DNA from: Epiperipatus broadwayi
Lineage: Eukaryota > Onychophora > Udeonychophora > Euonychophora > Peripatidae
Reading direction: 5' to 3'
DNA: 64,000 nt
NCBI GenBank assembly: GCA_028023455.1
Contig: JAQFVV010000232.1
Location: 1,116,001 to 1,180,000, forward strand
The translations under genes were made by a program, and so were the position numbers. Below are positions 23,835-35,767 of this stretch, piece by piece. Below the pieces are notes generated by a model. The model was not told the DNA's origin. It did no database searches and was given only the letters and a program-made list of their open reading frames with translations. Every line of letters starts with the position of its first letter. Positions within the stretch are counted from its first letter, which is position 1.

Positions 23835-25816
23835 ATTAGAACTTACAAATCGGTTTCAAGTATTAGTAGATTTTGAACATGATTCAGATTTGAATGACAT
23901 TAATAGGAAAATAAGCGATACACTTTTAAAAACTGCAACAAAGATAGCTGGTAGAAAAAGCAGCAATTGACCAATAAAATTTCTACTGAGACTAGAGAAT
24001 TTATGAAGAAAAGAAGGAATATGAGGATTTACAACAATGATGCATTAAAAAAGATTGAATATCTCAAATTTTGTAAAATGGTACGGAAAAAAGTTGAAAA
24101 TGATATAAGAAAGTATAATTGTGAACTAGCAAGGAAAGCTGTAGAAGAGAATAAAAGTCTAAAGAGTGTAAAAACAACATTTTGGTATTGGTAGGAAATT
24201 TATATCTGCAATAAGAAAAAAAGATGGCATTATTACTAAAAAGAGAGATGACATCATAAAATGTGTAGAAGACTTTTATCAAGAATTATATAGTAATAAA
24301 GAACAAGTGCCTCCTATACATATTATATTTTTTGAATTGCCCAGAATTTTGAATGAGGAAGTGAGACATGCAATTAAATTTATGAAGAAAGGGAAGGCTC
24401 CAGGTAATGATGGAATTGTAATTGATATATTAAAAGAAGCAGGTGAAGAAATAGAATTTTTTTTAGCAAAGTTATATACCAAATGTCTAAATGATAAAGA
24501 TGTACCAGATGATTGGAAGAATGCAGTATTAATATTAATATTTAAAAAAGGTGATAAAGAAGATATTAGAAATTACAGACCTATCAGTCTTTTATCAGTT
24601 TTATACAAAATTTTTACTAAGATAATTACAACTCGTCTACAGAAAACACTGGATTTCCACCAACCAAGAGAACAAGCTGGATTTAAAAGTGGTTTTAGTA
24701 CAGTAGATCATATCCAGGTATTGAGAGAAATTATAGAAAGGACAAATGAATATGAGTTGCCATTATGCTTAGGATTTGTAGACTATGAAAAGGCATTTGA
24801 TTCTATAAACATTTCTTCAGTGATTAAAGCATTGGATCATCAAGGTGTAGATCCAGGATATTGTCATATTTTGAAGAATATTTATAAAAATGCAACAGCA
24901 ACAATTAGATTACATAATGATAGTAGGAAAATCAACATTGAAAGGGAGACAGGGTGATTCCATATCTCCAAAACTTTTTACAGCAGTGCTGCAAGAAGTA
25001 TTTTGTGGATTAAAATGGGAAGCTAAAGGAGTGAAAGTAAATGGAGATTATTTAAGTCATTTAGATTTTGCAGATGATGTAGTTGTTTTTGCAAATAATG
25101 CTTTAGAGCTACAGGAAATGTTGCAGGAGTTATCAGATGAAAGTAGGACTAAAGATAAATGTTAAAAAGACTAAAGTAATGTTTAATAGATTTTCTCAAA
25201 ATATGAAAATAAAGATTGATTATGATGAGTTAGAAGAAGTTAACAGTTACAAATACCTTGGTCAGATTATTAATACAGATGGAAATATAATGGATGAAAT
25301 TAATCATAGAATTAAACTTGGTTGGAGTGCTTTTGGTAGAAATAACTTGATACTAAAAGGAAATATGCCTATGTGTTTGAAAAAGAAGGTTTTTAATAAA
25401 TGTGTTTTGCCAGTTCTTACTTATGGATCTGAGACTTGGACACTTAATAGAAGAGCAATACAGAGACTTCAGACCACTCAAAGAAGTATGGAGAGATGCA
25501 TGTTGGGAATAACAAGAAGGGATCGAAAACGCAATGTATGGGTAAGGGAACAAACAGGTGTTACTGACCTCATTGAAAAGATTGAAGTGGAGTTAGGCTG
25601 GACATATTGTTAGAAGAGATGATAACAGATGGACAATTGAAATTTTAAACTGGATTCCAAGAGATTGTAAAAGACCCAGAAAGAGACCACATGTTAGATG
25701 GATGGATGAAATAAGAAAGTGTGCAGGGGTGATGTGGAGAAGAGAAGCTAAAGATAGGAAAAGATGGATTGAACTTGGAGAGACCTTAATCCTGCAGTGG
25801 ATTGATAATGTTTGAT
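23835..25816 (+). pseudogene. RTE reverse transcriptase and C-terminal region, frameshifted
   Basis: Coding continues through frame changes near 23965, 24175, 24950, 25140 and 25590. The linker (23835-24290) is Lys/Arg-rich. The RT proper starts around 24300. Motifs include GKAPGNDGI (about 24394-24420), NYRPISLLSVLYKIF, QAGFKSGFSTVDHI, then FVDYEKAFDS (catalytic Asp in DYEKAFD, about 24775-24805), RQGDSISPKLF (about 24945-24980) and LDFADDVVVFA (FADD, about 25060-25095). The thumb region carries YKYLGQIIN and CVLPVLTYGSETW. The C-terminal end (about 25600-25816) has DNRWT, a KRPRKRPHVRW block and DEIRK. With the EN ORF, it accounts for the whole RTE polyprotein. Confidence 0.92.
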
Positions 25817-25838
25817 GATGATGATGTGATAGCTAAAT

Positions 25839-26573
25839 ATTTTATTTTAACATCAAATTCCATTTTTGTAAATTTAATATTATACATATTATTATTAAAT
25901 TGTTTATGAATAATATCTCTTTTGTTGCCAATTATTAAAATATCATCAACATATGTAGAATAAAGTATTATTTTTTCATTTATTATACTTTTTTAATTAT
26001 TCTAATTTCCAATTCATTAATAAACATTGATGACCATATCTCCAATATTCATTATTGTGTTTAAAATATAAACTATTATATATTAATATTAAACCTTTTT
26101 CTCTAATATATATTATATTTATATCACTAATATACATAGATAGTTTCAGTATTATTATTTCTATACTTTTAATTCTTGGTATACTAGGATACATTTTCTC
26201 GATATTCATTGTAAAAATACCTTGGTTTCTGATCAATTGTATCTTACTTAATTTATTTGCGATAAAATTTGTATTTTTAATGCAAAATTTTCCATAACCA
26301 GTATTTGTTATCCATTTATTTAAATATTTACAAAATATCTGTACAATAAAATCACTAAAATTAAATAATAATCTTAATGGATTATTATCTTTAGGGGTTT
26401 TTACCTTGGTAAAAATATATAGGTTTTTATAAGGATACAAAAATGTATATTGATATATATTTATAATTTTGTGTTTTTCCATATTATGTAATAATTTTAT
26501 GCATTTGATTTTTATAATATTAGTTGTATTTTTTGATAATTTATTATATCCTTTTTTCATCTTCTATTCTTTC
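25839..26573 (-). pseudogene. PLE-1 reverse transcriptase remnant
   Basis: The minus-strand ORF 26560-25997 (187 codons) contains diverged Penelope RT blocks: an NNPLRLLFN block in the place of LRPIV, then FTMNIEKMYPSI in the place of the SFDVESLFTNVP-type motif. Just past its stop, at about 25965-25925 in another frame, STYVDDILIIGN gives the catalytic YVDD. IKFTKMEF follows before the RTE insertion interrupts. This order is the known PLE RT layout. The element lost its usual MGSPLSP block to divergence (GHQCLLMNWKLE remains). Not functional. Confidence 0.75.
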
Positions 26574-26940
26574 TATATAATTCTTAAAATGCAAAAGAAA
26601 AAATTGATTACCTTTATTCTCTTTATGTATTGAAATTTTTTTAATATTACATATATTTTTAATTTCATTAGTAATTCTTCTATATTTATATTCTTTTTTA
26701 GAAATATCATTTTTCTATAATTGATTGTTTAATAAACAATTTAGTTTCTTCTTTTCTTACATTGAAATACTTACCAATTCTAAATCTGTAATAATCTTTT
26801 AATATCAATATTTATAAATGGTATGGTGTAAATTCTGAACTTTTACTTAGTAAAATATTTTGTTCTGTAGAAAATTTATATGTTATTAGATTTATAAAAT
26901 TATCCTGAATTTATTCAGTATAATTATATATTTATAGTTT
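26574..26940 (-). pseudogene. PLE-1 N-terminal region, degenerate
   Basis: AT-rich sequence continuous with the PLE RT remnant, ending where the neighbouring LINE's tail starts. I see no firm motif. It is assigned to the PLE from continuity and orientation only. Confidence 0.4.
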
Positions 26941-26966
26941 GTTTTTTTTAAAAAAAAAAAAAAAGA
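26941..26966 (-). repeat. LINE-2 poly(A)-like tail
   Basis: On the minus strand an AATAAA signal (near 26975) is followed by a T run, an A run and ACAAAC, forming a probable LINE 3' tail that abuts PLE-1 sequence. Confidence 0.5.
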
Positions 26967-27217
26967 AATTTTATTCTATTGCTATATTAAATGCTACAAA
27001 TACAAAAATGACATCAATTACATATCTATTTGAAGTAAAGTAAATCCAACCTTCTCCCATGTTGCTCTTGTGATATAGCTTGGAGCAATTAGTCAGTCCC
27101 TTTTTATGATTTTTTCCATGACTTTCTGGAATTTAGTTCCATGCAGGTCTATCATCCCTTCAATCATTACTTTACATCTGACTCACCATAAAGCATAATT
27201 CATGAAAATCGCCAGTC

Positions 27218-27670
27218 TTATGTCTGTAAATAGACCCTGACTATATAGTCTTTAATTGATTTATAGTTTCTATTTATATTGCTGTACCATTTATAAGTTA
27301 TCAATCTGTAATTGGACATACTGGGACATCTAAAAAAAATATAGTCAATTGATTCCTCCTCTTTTTCACACATCCGGCACACAGGATCGATCTTCTTGAA
27401 ATTTCTCTTGTATGCCAAAAATGACTTCGTAGGGAGGGAGTCCAAGTTGATTTTTATTAGAAAATCTTGAAATTTTGCCTCAATGAACCAGAATTTTGAT
27501 CTCAAAATCAGTTGCTGATTGGTAATCCCGAGAGACTCTTTGTTTATATTATTTTTCCCATGTATTATTTTATGTGTATTCCAGTATTTAATTTTTGATA
27601 TAATTGAATTTTCATTCAAGTCAACCATTTTCCAAATAGTTGGGCAGTGGTCTATCTGTTGGTGTGACAA
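27218..27670 (-). pseudogene. LINE-2 C-terminal domain with CCHC-like knuckle
   Basis: This 150-codon minus-strand ORF contains CRMCEKEEESIDYIFFRC. The pattern is C-X2-C, an E-S block, then C, as in the C-terminal Cys/His segment of many APE LINE ORF2 proteins (usual pattern C..C....E...H....C, with the His here replaced by Asp-Tyr). Upstream blocks (NQQLILRSKFWF, DFLIKINLDSLPTKSFLAYK) fit the conserved region just before it. The ORF starts at an internal Met; coding continues upstream in other frames. Confidence 0.78.
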
Positions 27671-27932
27671 CTTCTTGATATAAAGGAGTCAAGTATTTAT
27701 TTTGAAGCCGGAATGTAAGTTATAGTTGCTCTGAAATATCATGGTTTTGATACAATGGAGTGAAAGGCCATTTAGCCTTCTAGGCATTTGGAGTTTTTGA
27801 AGGCTGATGGCAGCAACCTTTCAGCCCCATAATAGGTTTGTGCACAGAGAGTTTATTTTTTTGATAGAGGGGCAGATACCAGATAGGAAGTAGTTAATTT
27901 TCAGGATTATCAATGAGTTTAAAAGTCTTATT

Positions 27933-29436
27933 TTACCATGAAGTGAAACATATCTTGGAAAGGGAGGCTTTTGTCCAGAAAGCATCTGTTAAGAGGGATT
28001 CTTCAATTTCTCTCATCATAGCACTATTTGATTTTGAAAAATTAGAACCTAGAAATTTCTGAAGATCAGCCATAAAGTTGAAAGCAATTTTCCTCCCAGT
28101 TAGCAAGCTCCAGATGGCTAATTTGTCCTTATTGAATTTGTAATTGTCTGAGTACCAAGCTAGTATCTTCTCTAGTTCAATAATATATTTCTTGGATGGC
28201 AACAGACGAATATGTCATCCATATAGCTGAGATGTTTAATCTCTCTTCCCATGGCAGGTACAAACACTCCAGGCAATGATCTCTCAATCTCTATCAATAG
28301 CACATTGACATAGGCTATAAAATATAGCATGCAAAGTGGAGATCCTTGAGGAATAGAGATGGAGGGCTCAAATCCAGGTGCATTTTTTCCATTCATTTTG
28401 ATGTGGATGATTCTGTTGGCTAGTAGGTTTGCAATCATCAAATAAACATTCAGAACCCCATATTACTGGAGGACATCAATTAGAATGTCTGGCCTGACTG
28501 AGTCGAATGCTGCTGAGAAGTCGAATTGGATGGCGATGGTTTTGACATCTTCCAGGCTCTGATAACATCAATAAGGAGCTTCATTTGGCCAATGGCATTA
28601 ATTGATGACTCCCCTTATTTGCATATTGGTTAGTAGAAATGTATTTGTAGATTTTCACTTGAATTTGATCCTTAATTAGTTGTTCTATGGTTTTAATTAA
28701 AAGAGGAGTCATTGAGATAAACCTCAGATTATTTAAGTCATGTCTTTCATCCTTGGATTAAGTTGGTCTTCCATCCTTGGATGAAGTTGTTAATCTCTTG
28801 ACTTACCTCTGCTAAATGATTTATCATGGCTTTGATTATTAGCACTGAATATTTCTCTAGATGTAGAAGGACAAACATTGGATGCCATGTATTCCTGGGT
28901 GAACCCTCTTCGGGAAGCTTTTTAGCTTGAGGTGAATCTTTTCTTCAGTTATATCATAGGTCAGATTCACATTTAAGCTGAATAGCCCATTAACATTCAC
29001 AGTCCAATCAGATTGAAGTGTTGCCCTAAAGGGTTCTCTTCATAGATCATTTCCAGGCCCACAAGAATGTTGTTATATACTGTTAATGACAGTGGAGCAG
29101 GTTTTCTGCAGCCTGCCCTTAGTGCCCACCAGAAATAACTCTTAAACCAACCTTGTTGATCTGGCAGGAAGCTCTTGGCCCACTTGATCGACATATATTC
29201 AGTCATAGATCTCTGTGTATCCCTACATAGGCATTTCAAGGCAAGAGCAAGATGTACAAATTGATTATCAAGTGGAATTTCTTTCAAGTTTTGGTCAATA
29301 GCATCAAGGTCAGCTAATAAGTGGTCAGGGTTTTTTTTGTTGAAACCTCATTTATTATACATTGCAGAATGCCAATGAAGGCAAACCATGCTTCTACCAC
29401 TGGTAGCTTTAGGATATCAATTTTTAAGATGAGTAT
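27933..29436 (-). pseudogene. LINE-2 reverse transcriptase, broken
   Basis: Minus-strand frames give, in order: a pre-RT segment (29287-28997); the palm motif FDFSAAFDSVRPDIL (near 28527-28480, catalytic Asp in FDFSAAFD); SIPQGSPLCMLYFIAYVN (near 28365-28305); and LSYMDDIFV (near 28236-28208), a complete YMDD. A thumb-like ORF follows at 28202-27933. One frame change sits right after YMDD, others lie between 28990 and 28530. YMDD is present, but the frame is not continuous, so no active enzyme is expected. The right edge ends at the 2.7-kb repeat insertion. Confidence 0.85.
29432..29436. repeat. target duplication left of repeat B
   Basis: AGTAT, repeated exactly at 32149-32153. Confidence 0.65.
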
Positions 29437-32148
29437 TGAAGCAGTCAGATCTGAGTTCGATCCTAGCTTCATGACATCTAGCCATAAGCCCACTTCAAAC
29501 CCTAGTACTAACCTTAAATTTCTGATGCAATGAGGCTTTATACATTCAATCCACGCTAATTTCCATAAAGAAAAACTATTACATAAATGTGTGTTAAAAT
29601 TAATTCGTTTGAGTTTAAGTTAATTGATGCAATTAATAAATTCATGATAAAATTATTCATGAATTTATATATATTACAACTGTATGGATTGTGCGTATAT
29701 ATTTATAAATATTTAAATATATATAATTGTTTGAAAGTTTCATTGCTTTGGGAATGTTTGATTTTACTTTGAAATAATTTATTAAATCTTTAGTGATTAA
29801 AAGCTACATTCTTTCGATAAGCTTTCAGATTCTCCTTTTCCAAAACAATGGGTAAAGTTTTATTAATTAGAAAAAAAGATAAGTATTTAAAATGTAAGGA
29901 TTTCCTAATTAAAATCATTTTTTTGATTTTAAGAATTCATTTTCTAATTAGAAAATGAATTCAAGTTAATGAGTTTGAAAGCTTTATCAAAGAAATGTAT
30001 CTAAAAACAACTAGTAGATTTTGTGACATTGAAAATGAAAGAAGCGCCAGCCTGAAGGCATCAGATACAGTATAAATAGTTTTGAAAAGTTTGAAGGGAA
30101 GAAGTCATCTTTGTTGTAGAGAAGTACCATTAAACTCTGTGCATTTTAAAATCATGAATTCAAATAGTGTTCCTATCATGGTAAGGGGCTAAACATCAGC
30201 AATCTGGCTACGGTTCCTGAAGTCCCCTGAAATCTTCAATGAAGCTGCTAAATCCTTTCTGGACCAATCCTGCTGCAAAAATCATGAAAAATCAATAAAA
30301 TGCTGTTCAAGTAATCAACCAAATGTGTGCCTACATTTTACTAACCCAGACATGTAAACTAAGGAATCAGCCCCGGAAGAAATGGTAATATATTTCCATA
30401 ATGAACCATAACTTTCTGGCCAGTTTCGAACTTTACTTTACACTCCTTTTAATAGCTCTCATCATTCTTTAATGCAAATCTGTACAAAACTTTCTTTTAT
30501 TTATGCTATTTTAAATTATGTCGTAATTCTAAATCTCTAGTCCTTAGATTTAATTCTTCTTTCTTACAATGGTGGTTCATTTACTATATTATATATATAT
30601 ATTGTGTGATTTATTAATGTCGTTTATTTTTAATTATATGCCAATAATGTTTTGACTCGATGAGCTCTTTTGTCCCATTTGCTTTGTGCAAATAATATAA
30701 TATTAATTCTGATAGTAATTCTCGCCCATTAGAACTAGGTTTATACAGGTCTATTAATCATCGAGTCGAAAGAAATTATTAAATGTTTGTTATTTTTATA
30801 ATTGGCTAATAATAAATTATTAGCTTCATTTCTAATCTATGCCCCAGCTATTTTCTCATTTCACCAATATTTATTTACTCACATATAATGTTAAAATATT
30901 TTGCAAAAGAGGGTCGATAAAGGAATCAACTAAATGTATTCTAATTCAATTTCTGTTACTTTCTATTAAGATTCAGGGAGGGCACGATGTTTGGGGCATG
31001 ACTAATATAATTTTATAAATGCTTTAAATAATGTTAGTTAAAAGTTTGTTTGACTTTAATTAATTTGATCAAGTCATCACGTAGAGCATTCTATAATAAA
31101 TTGGGTTTTCTTATTCAAATGGTGACTATCAAGTCATCATCTTCAAACATTGCTGATGTAGAACAATCTTTCCACTCCATAGGCTTGTCTGTGGTGATAT
31201 TACTGATATTTTAATTATAGAGGAAGAAAGCACTTCCTTCCCCGCTTATATTATATTCAGAACACCAAAGGTTCATAGTTATATCTTGGCCTGGCTTTCC
31301 TGTGTTCCCCATCTACTTAAAGGGCACTAAGATTTGTGTTACACAAGCCGCCATACTACTTAACCACCGACCAGTGATTATCTTTCCTTTTCATTTATAG
31401 CTCATAATTCGTCAGCACCGTTACCTTTCTGTTCCAGTGAAGTCTGCTCTGATGCTTGTAATTCGTGATGAAGTGATTTCAATTAAAGTCGAACAAATTC
31501 TTAGTTATCTCAAATGAAATAGGTTTTCTAATAAAGGTTAAAGTTATGCCCTAAATATGTATCTTGCTCTTCATGAATGGATTTGTGAATGTGAAAATAA
31601 ATCTCACATTCTTCTGTATAAAATAAGAATCATAATTTCCTTTACAACTGAATATCTTTATCTGCCTTTAGTTTCTTGTTGGGGGCATAGACTTAGAATT
31701 CCATAATATTGCATAATACTCATTGGCATATAATAGGAATTGCCATTCATATTATAATTATAAACTATGTTTAAGAACTTGATATCATCATTTAAATTGA
31801 ACAAAACTATTACTAGTATTATTAAATATTTTATTAACACACTTTGTTTCTTAAGTCTTTTATTCAATAATTGTTTAATGTTAAGGCTCACTGTCTGTGT
31901 TGGCAATCCGAACATATACATAGGACTCGATTTAAAATTATCTTTAATCAGTTTATTATCCAATATTAATGTCAGTTCGGGGGTCTCTAATCCTCACCAA
32001 CCATTGAGCTAATTTCTTGGCACATAGCACTGTGCCATCGATGTAGATCATCCATTGATCTAAGCTGGTGAGTTGGGTTTGAATTTAGTTTGGTTCAGCT
32101 GAGTTTGGATCCAACTTGCAGTTTAGGTGGACGTTTTTCGATCGGTAC
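29437..32148 (+). mobile_element. 2.7-kb interspersed repeat, copy B, inserted in LINE-2
   Basis: Full-length second copy of the family also found at 12646-16347. It begins TGAAGCAGTCAGATCT and ends GATCGGTAC, with a perfect 5-bp duplication AGTAT on both sides. LINE-2 endonuclease ends on its right side and the LINE-2 pre-RT region begins on its left side, so it clearly interrupts that element. Internal landmarks shared with copy A are a palindromic block around 29930-29963 (GAATTCATTTTCTAATTAG and its inverse), a TATAAATA at 30071 and a conserved block with AGGAATCAGCCCCGGAAGAA near 30361-30380. No coding capacity. Possibly a long solo LTR; class uncertain. Confidence 0.8.
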
Positions 32149-32910
32149 AGTATAGACCTCAGAAAATAACCATTTAGATGCAGTCTGTTTTAGTAACATT
32201 CAAATGGTGTTGTTATTCTCTTCTACTATCTGATGTCCAATTCCAATGTTTGTTTCAACAGATAATATCTCTAGGGCAAAGTGGTCAAAAAATATCACCA
32301 GTCAGAGTTTTGCATTGATTTTGAAATGAATACTCAGGAGTAGTAGACAAGGTCAATCAAGAATCTGGCATTTTTAGTGTAGAAGGAGAAGGCATCTATG
32401 GGGAAGAAGCCCTCTCCACTCATCAGTATATAATTAAAGAGGTGAGTATATTTATTATCAAAAGAACTATACATGACATTGAAGTCACCCATTAGAATGA
32501 TTGGAAATGGGTTTGAGGCCATGACTGAATTGATGTCAGTGATTACTTTCATGATTAGATTGTGGTTATTTTTAATGTAGAGGTAGATTAGATTGATATG
32601 AACATGGTTATATCTTAGGTTAGCAATTAGGAAATTTTGAGCCTAAGAGCAGAATTTTAAAGCTAGTAGGGGGGTCTTTCTTGTAATTGATTAAAATAGT
32701 GACCCCTGCTGTCATTGAAATTGAGTATTTGAAGAAACCTATATTTTGGAGAATCTAATCAATTTTAGAACATGAATTTAGATGTAATTTGGTTTCTGCC
32801 ATGCATACCACATTTGACTATCCAATTTTGAATAGAAAATGCCCTATCAATCGAGTTCAGACCTCTAACATTAACTCCATAGAAATTTAGCTTCATATAA
32901 TTTGTATGAT
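32149..32910 (-). pseudogene. LINE-2 apurinic-like endonuclease remnant
   Basis: On the minus strand, NFYGVNVRGLNSIDRAF (near 32895-32850) matches the start of LINE endonucleases (N..GL.s). An ORF at 32552-32334 has PIILMGDFNVMYSS (MGDFN motif) and FLIDLVYYS near its end (the DYIL-like position). A DHF-type block near 32290 fits the SDH position. The glutamate motif region (32800-32600) is scrambled by frameshifts. Its distal end meets repeat B. It would have nicked DNA for target-primed reverse transcription; now broken. Confidence 0.8.
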
Positions 32911-32999
32911 GTGATTTGTCCTTGATTGACCCCACCATTACTCATTGACTGATATCCGCCATTCCATTATTCTGTCTATTTCTGGCCAGACTACTTTGT

Positions 33000-33613
33000 T
33001 CCAGCACTTAGTCAAGTGTACGTTCATTTTACACAGACTGATTGTCCACCTCAGGAGAAGCCCAATCTTATTGGGAGATTTCATTGTCACTAAGGCCTAA
33101 GAGAGAGATTGGTAATAGTTCATCTTGACCATTACTATCATCTTGATTCATGGTCTGTTCCTCTGCCTGAGAGGTCCTGGATGAGATCTTAATAGGGGAT
33201 TGGATATTGGCTTTTCTTCTCTTGTTATTTTTATCCTGCTGCTGATTAATCTCTATATCTTCATGGTATTGTTTATTTAGTTTCTCAGAATTGTCATTTG
33301 ATGAAATATCTTTATTCCAGCAATTAGTCAAGTGTATGTTCATTTTACACAGACTGATTGTCCACCTCACGAAAAGCCCAATCTGATTGGGAGATTTCAT
33401 TGTCACTAAGGCCTATGAAAGAGGTTGGTAATAGTTCATCTTGACCATTACTGTCATCTTGTTTCATGCTCTGTTCCTCTGCCTGAGAGGTCCTGCATGA
33501 GATCTTAATAGGGGATTGGATATTAGTTTTTCTTCTCTTGTTATTTTATCCTGCTGCTGATTAATCTCAATATCTTCATGGTATTGTTTATTTAGTTTCT
33601 CAGCATTGTCATT
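33000..33613 (-). repeat. 316-bp tandem duplication in LINE-2 ORF1
   Basis: About 300 bp starting near 33010 is repeated at a spacing of 316 bp (ACACAGACTGATTGTCCACC at 33031 and at 33347). The two units differ at few positions. The duplicated segment encodes the C-terminal part of the ORF1 product on the minus strand, so an ORF1 reading frame (33406-33068) is repeated upstream. Confidence 0.85.
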
Positions 33614-35126
33614 TTGAATTTGATGAAATATCTTTATCTGAGCTGGACCTGATTTGTTGTCTTGATTTTCTTTTTTTCTTGTTATCCTTTGATGATATCT
33701 TTCTATTTTGGTTTTGTTATTATAGGGCCTGAGTCTTCATGGGCTTGTTCATTTTGGTTGCCAATGACTGTCGCATCAGAGTCTGATTAAATCTCACCAA
33801 TGACCAACCTGGGTCTGTTTGTCTCTTTCTCAGTCAGATTATGAGGTTGGTTTTGAGCTTCCCCACTAGTGAGGTATTGTAGCTCAGTGGTATTTGAGCT
33901 GATTGACCTATTTAGGGGGTTGTGATCCAACACATTGTGTATTGAAGTTGTCAGTGTTGGATCAGGTTGATTGACTTCTTGATGACTTGAGTCTAATTGT
34001 ATCAAGTCCCACCAATTATTTTAGAGTTCAGTGTTGGCTTTCCTGTTTTTTTATTGCATTTATGAATTCTATTTTATTTCAAGCCATACACATTACAGAT
34101 GCAAGATTTGCAGTCTTTAATGAGATGATTTCGTTCTAAGCAAAAAACATTATGGTGGAACTCCATGGAATGTTAGAACCATCAGAAAACCTCTGGAGTA
34201 GATCACTGTCAGTATGTCATTGGGGCGCACCCCTTTCTTCAAGATAATAGTGAAAGTACCACTGTTGGTCAGGATATGCCCATTAGTTCGATGATCATAT
34301 CTGTTAATTAGTCTGGTTGTTTTCCCATATTTCCCAAGCATGTTATCCAATTCTGCTTGATCAAAATTCTTCAAACAGTTCTTGATTGTTCCATTGAGTG
34401 TGATTGCTCTATTTATATCAATTGTGCAAATGATCTTCCCATCCAAATGTCTAATGTTATTTTTTAAACAATTTCTAGAAGACCATGAAGTAAATTCGGT
34501 AATTATGTATCTATCATTTGGATGGGAAAAGATCTTATTAATACCCATCCAAACATTATTTTCAAAGATCATGTTGTAAAATTTCTCTATAGGGAATTTA
34601 AATAATCCTCCATTACGATTTGTTATGGCCAAAATCAGGGTTTTGTCATTGATATAGTTTGTAAAAGAATTTAGCAAGAGATCAGGGATTGAGTTGTTAA
34701 ATTAAGTATTTATTGTTTGGTATTCTTCTTCAGTGAATTGTATTATATTTTCTTCATTGTGAGTTTCTAGAATTCAGTATAGAATTTTGGTTCTTATTTA
34801 TTGTGTTTCCATTTTCCTTTAACTTATCACTTTCTTTTTTAAGGATATTGGCTTAGATTTTACTTTATTCCTACTATTATAACTTATTGACATATTTTCA
34901 CTTTGCTCCTGGTGTGGAAAAACACATTCTTTTGTTTTATTGTATTTAGAGTCTACAGATAGATTCATTAGGTGATTTTTCATATTTTCATAACATTGTT
35001 ATTGCTTATAATGCCATCAAATGTTTTTTTAAAATGAATTCCACTAAGTGTTTTTGATTTATTTATGTCACTGAAGTGATTTATTTTTAATATCAATATT
35101 TGAAAATTTATATCTATATTTTTTCA
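33068..35126 (-). pseudogene. LINE-2 ORF1 remnant, with zinc-knuckle-like motif
   Basis: Minus-strand coding can be followed from about 35126 to 33070 with breaks. The best ORF (34677-34150, 175 codons) has no enzymatic motif. Immediately after it, near 34150-34090, a C-F-C-L-X5-H-X4-C pattern followed by CKSCICN suggests a degenerate zinc knuckle, as in nucleic-acid-binding ORF1 proteins of Jockey/I-like LINEs. Two Gln/Asn/Ser-rich ORFs follow (34005-33787 and 33406-33068). The upstream part near 35126 lies next to Gypsy-2, and coding resumes beyond it at 38260. Confidence 0.7.
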
Positions 35127-35131
35127 CCATC
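35127..35131. repeat. target duplication left of Gypsy-2
   Basis: CCATC, repeated exactly at 38255-38259. Confidence 0.75.
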
Positions 35132-35767
35132 TGCTGGGTATTGACTTTTCAATTACAGTGCACAAATGTTAATTCTCAAACTAGTTAGAGTTTAATCCCC
35201 TAAATAGTTTGATGGTAACTAGTTAATAGTTTAGACAAAGTTCTCAACTGTTTCAAACTAAGTGCATGATACAAATTAACACAGTTCTGGTCCCCACCGA
35301 GCTGTCTTAGAAAAACACAGTATATGCATACAATAATAAATACTTGAACTATAATCCTGCATGTATAGTTTCTACATCTTAATTCACTCCTTTCTCAATA
35401 CAGGATAATTTTCAATTCCCATGCTGTTCCTTTGTAACAGATGCTCCCCTAGAATTCACTAAATGCACTCTGTACTTTCTGTGCCCTTCTTTTTCAAATT
35501 CCCTCTTTTAATGTGTTTTGGTTTCTTTTGTTTTCTGGAGTAATGCTTATAAATTAAGGTGGGATTTAATTAAATTGGCTTTTGCTAATTAAATTCTTTC
35601 ATTATCTGTATAATTAGTTTAGTAATTGATTGCATTTTAAACCAAATCAGACAATGACTAATTAATGTCTATGATTAAAATATTAAAAATTTAAATGTCT
35701 TTTAAAACAAATATTTTAGAACAAAACACTTTCATAAGTACATTTATTTTAAAATGTATATTTTACA
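35132..35767 (-). repeat. Gypsy-2 3' LTR
   Basis: Direct repeat of 37606-38254; on the minus strand it runs from TGTAAAATATACATT to CCCAGCA. Similar along its length, with scattered substitutions and small indels. Confidence 0.88.

Larger units (their letters stand above)
22636..25828 (+). mobile_element. RTE-type LINE, full length but frameshifted
   Basis: This 3193-bp element sits between exact 10-bp duplications and encodes one EN-RT polyprotein. That is the compact design and length known for RTE elements (about 3.2 kb, no separate ORF1). It ends in a short TGA/GATGAT repeat (about 25805-25828) rather than poly(A), another RTE trait. Its proteins are of the kind often labelled 'craniofacial development protein 2-like' or 'endonuclease-reverse transcriptase' in animal genomes. 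The coding region is interrupted by about five frameshifts, so this copy is dead, but most of the protein can still be followed. Confidence 0.93.
21400..26940 (-). mobile_element. PLE-1: minus-strand Penelope-like element split by an RTE LINE
   Basis: Right of the nested RTE (25839-26940) the minus strand carries a Penelope-type RT. Left of it (about 21900-22625) the minus strand carries the GIY-YIG endonuclease end and an AT-rich tail with tandem repeats (21575-21850). Duplication of ATAGCTAAAT at the junctions shows that the two parts were once contiguous. RT upstream of GIY-YIG is the known domain order of canonical PLEs. All reading frames are damaged. The outer edges are approximate; the right edge abuts the poly(A) tail of the neighbouring LINE. 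Confidence 0.8.

Noticed and set aside
33868-33900. tRNA-like fragment (TAGCTCAGTGGT)
   Set aside because: Resembles a tRNA A box, but no B box, anticodon arm or acceptor pairing follows; it lies in LINE-2 ORF1 coding DNA on the other strand.
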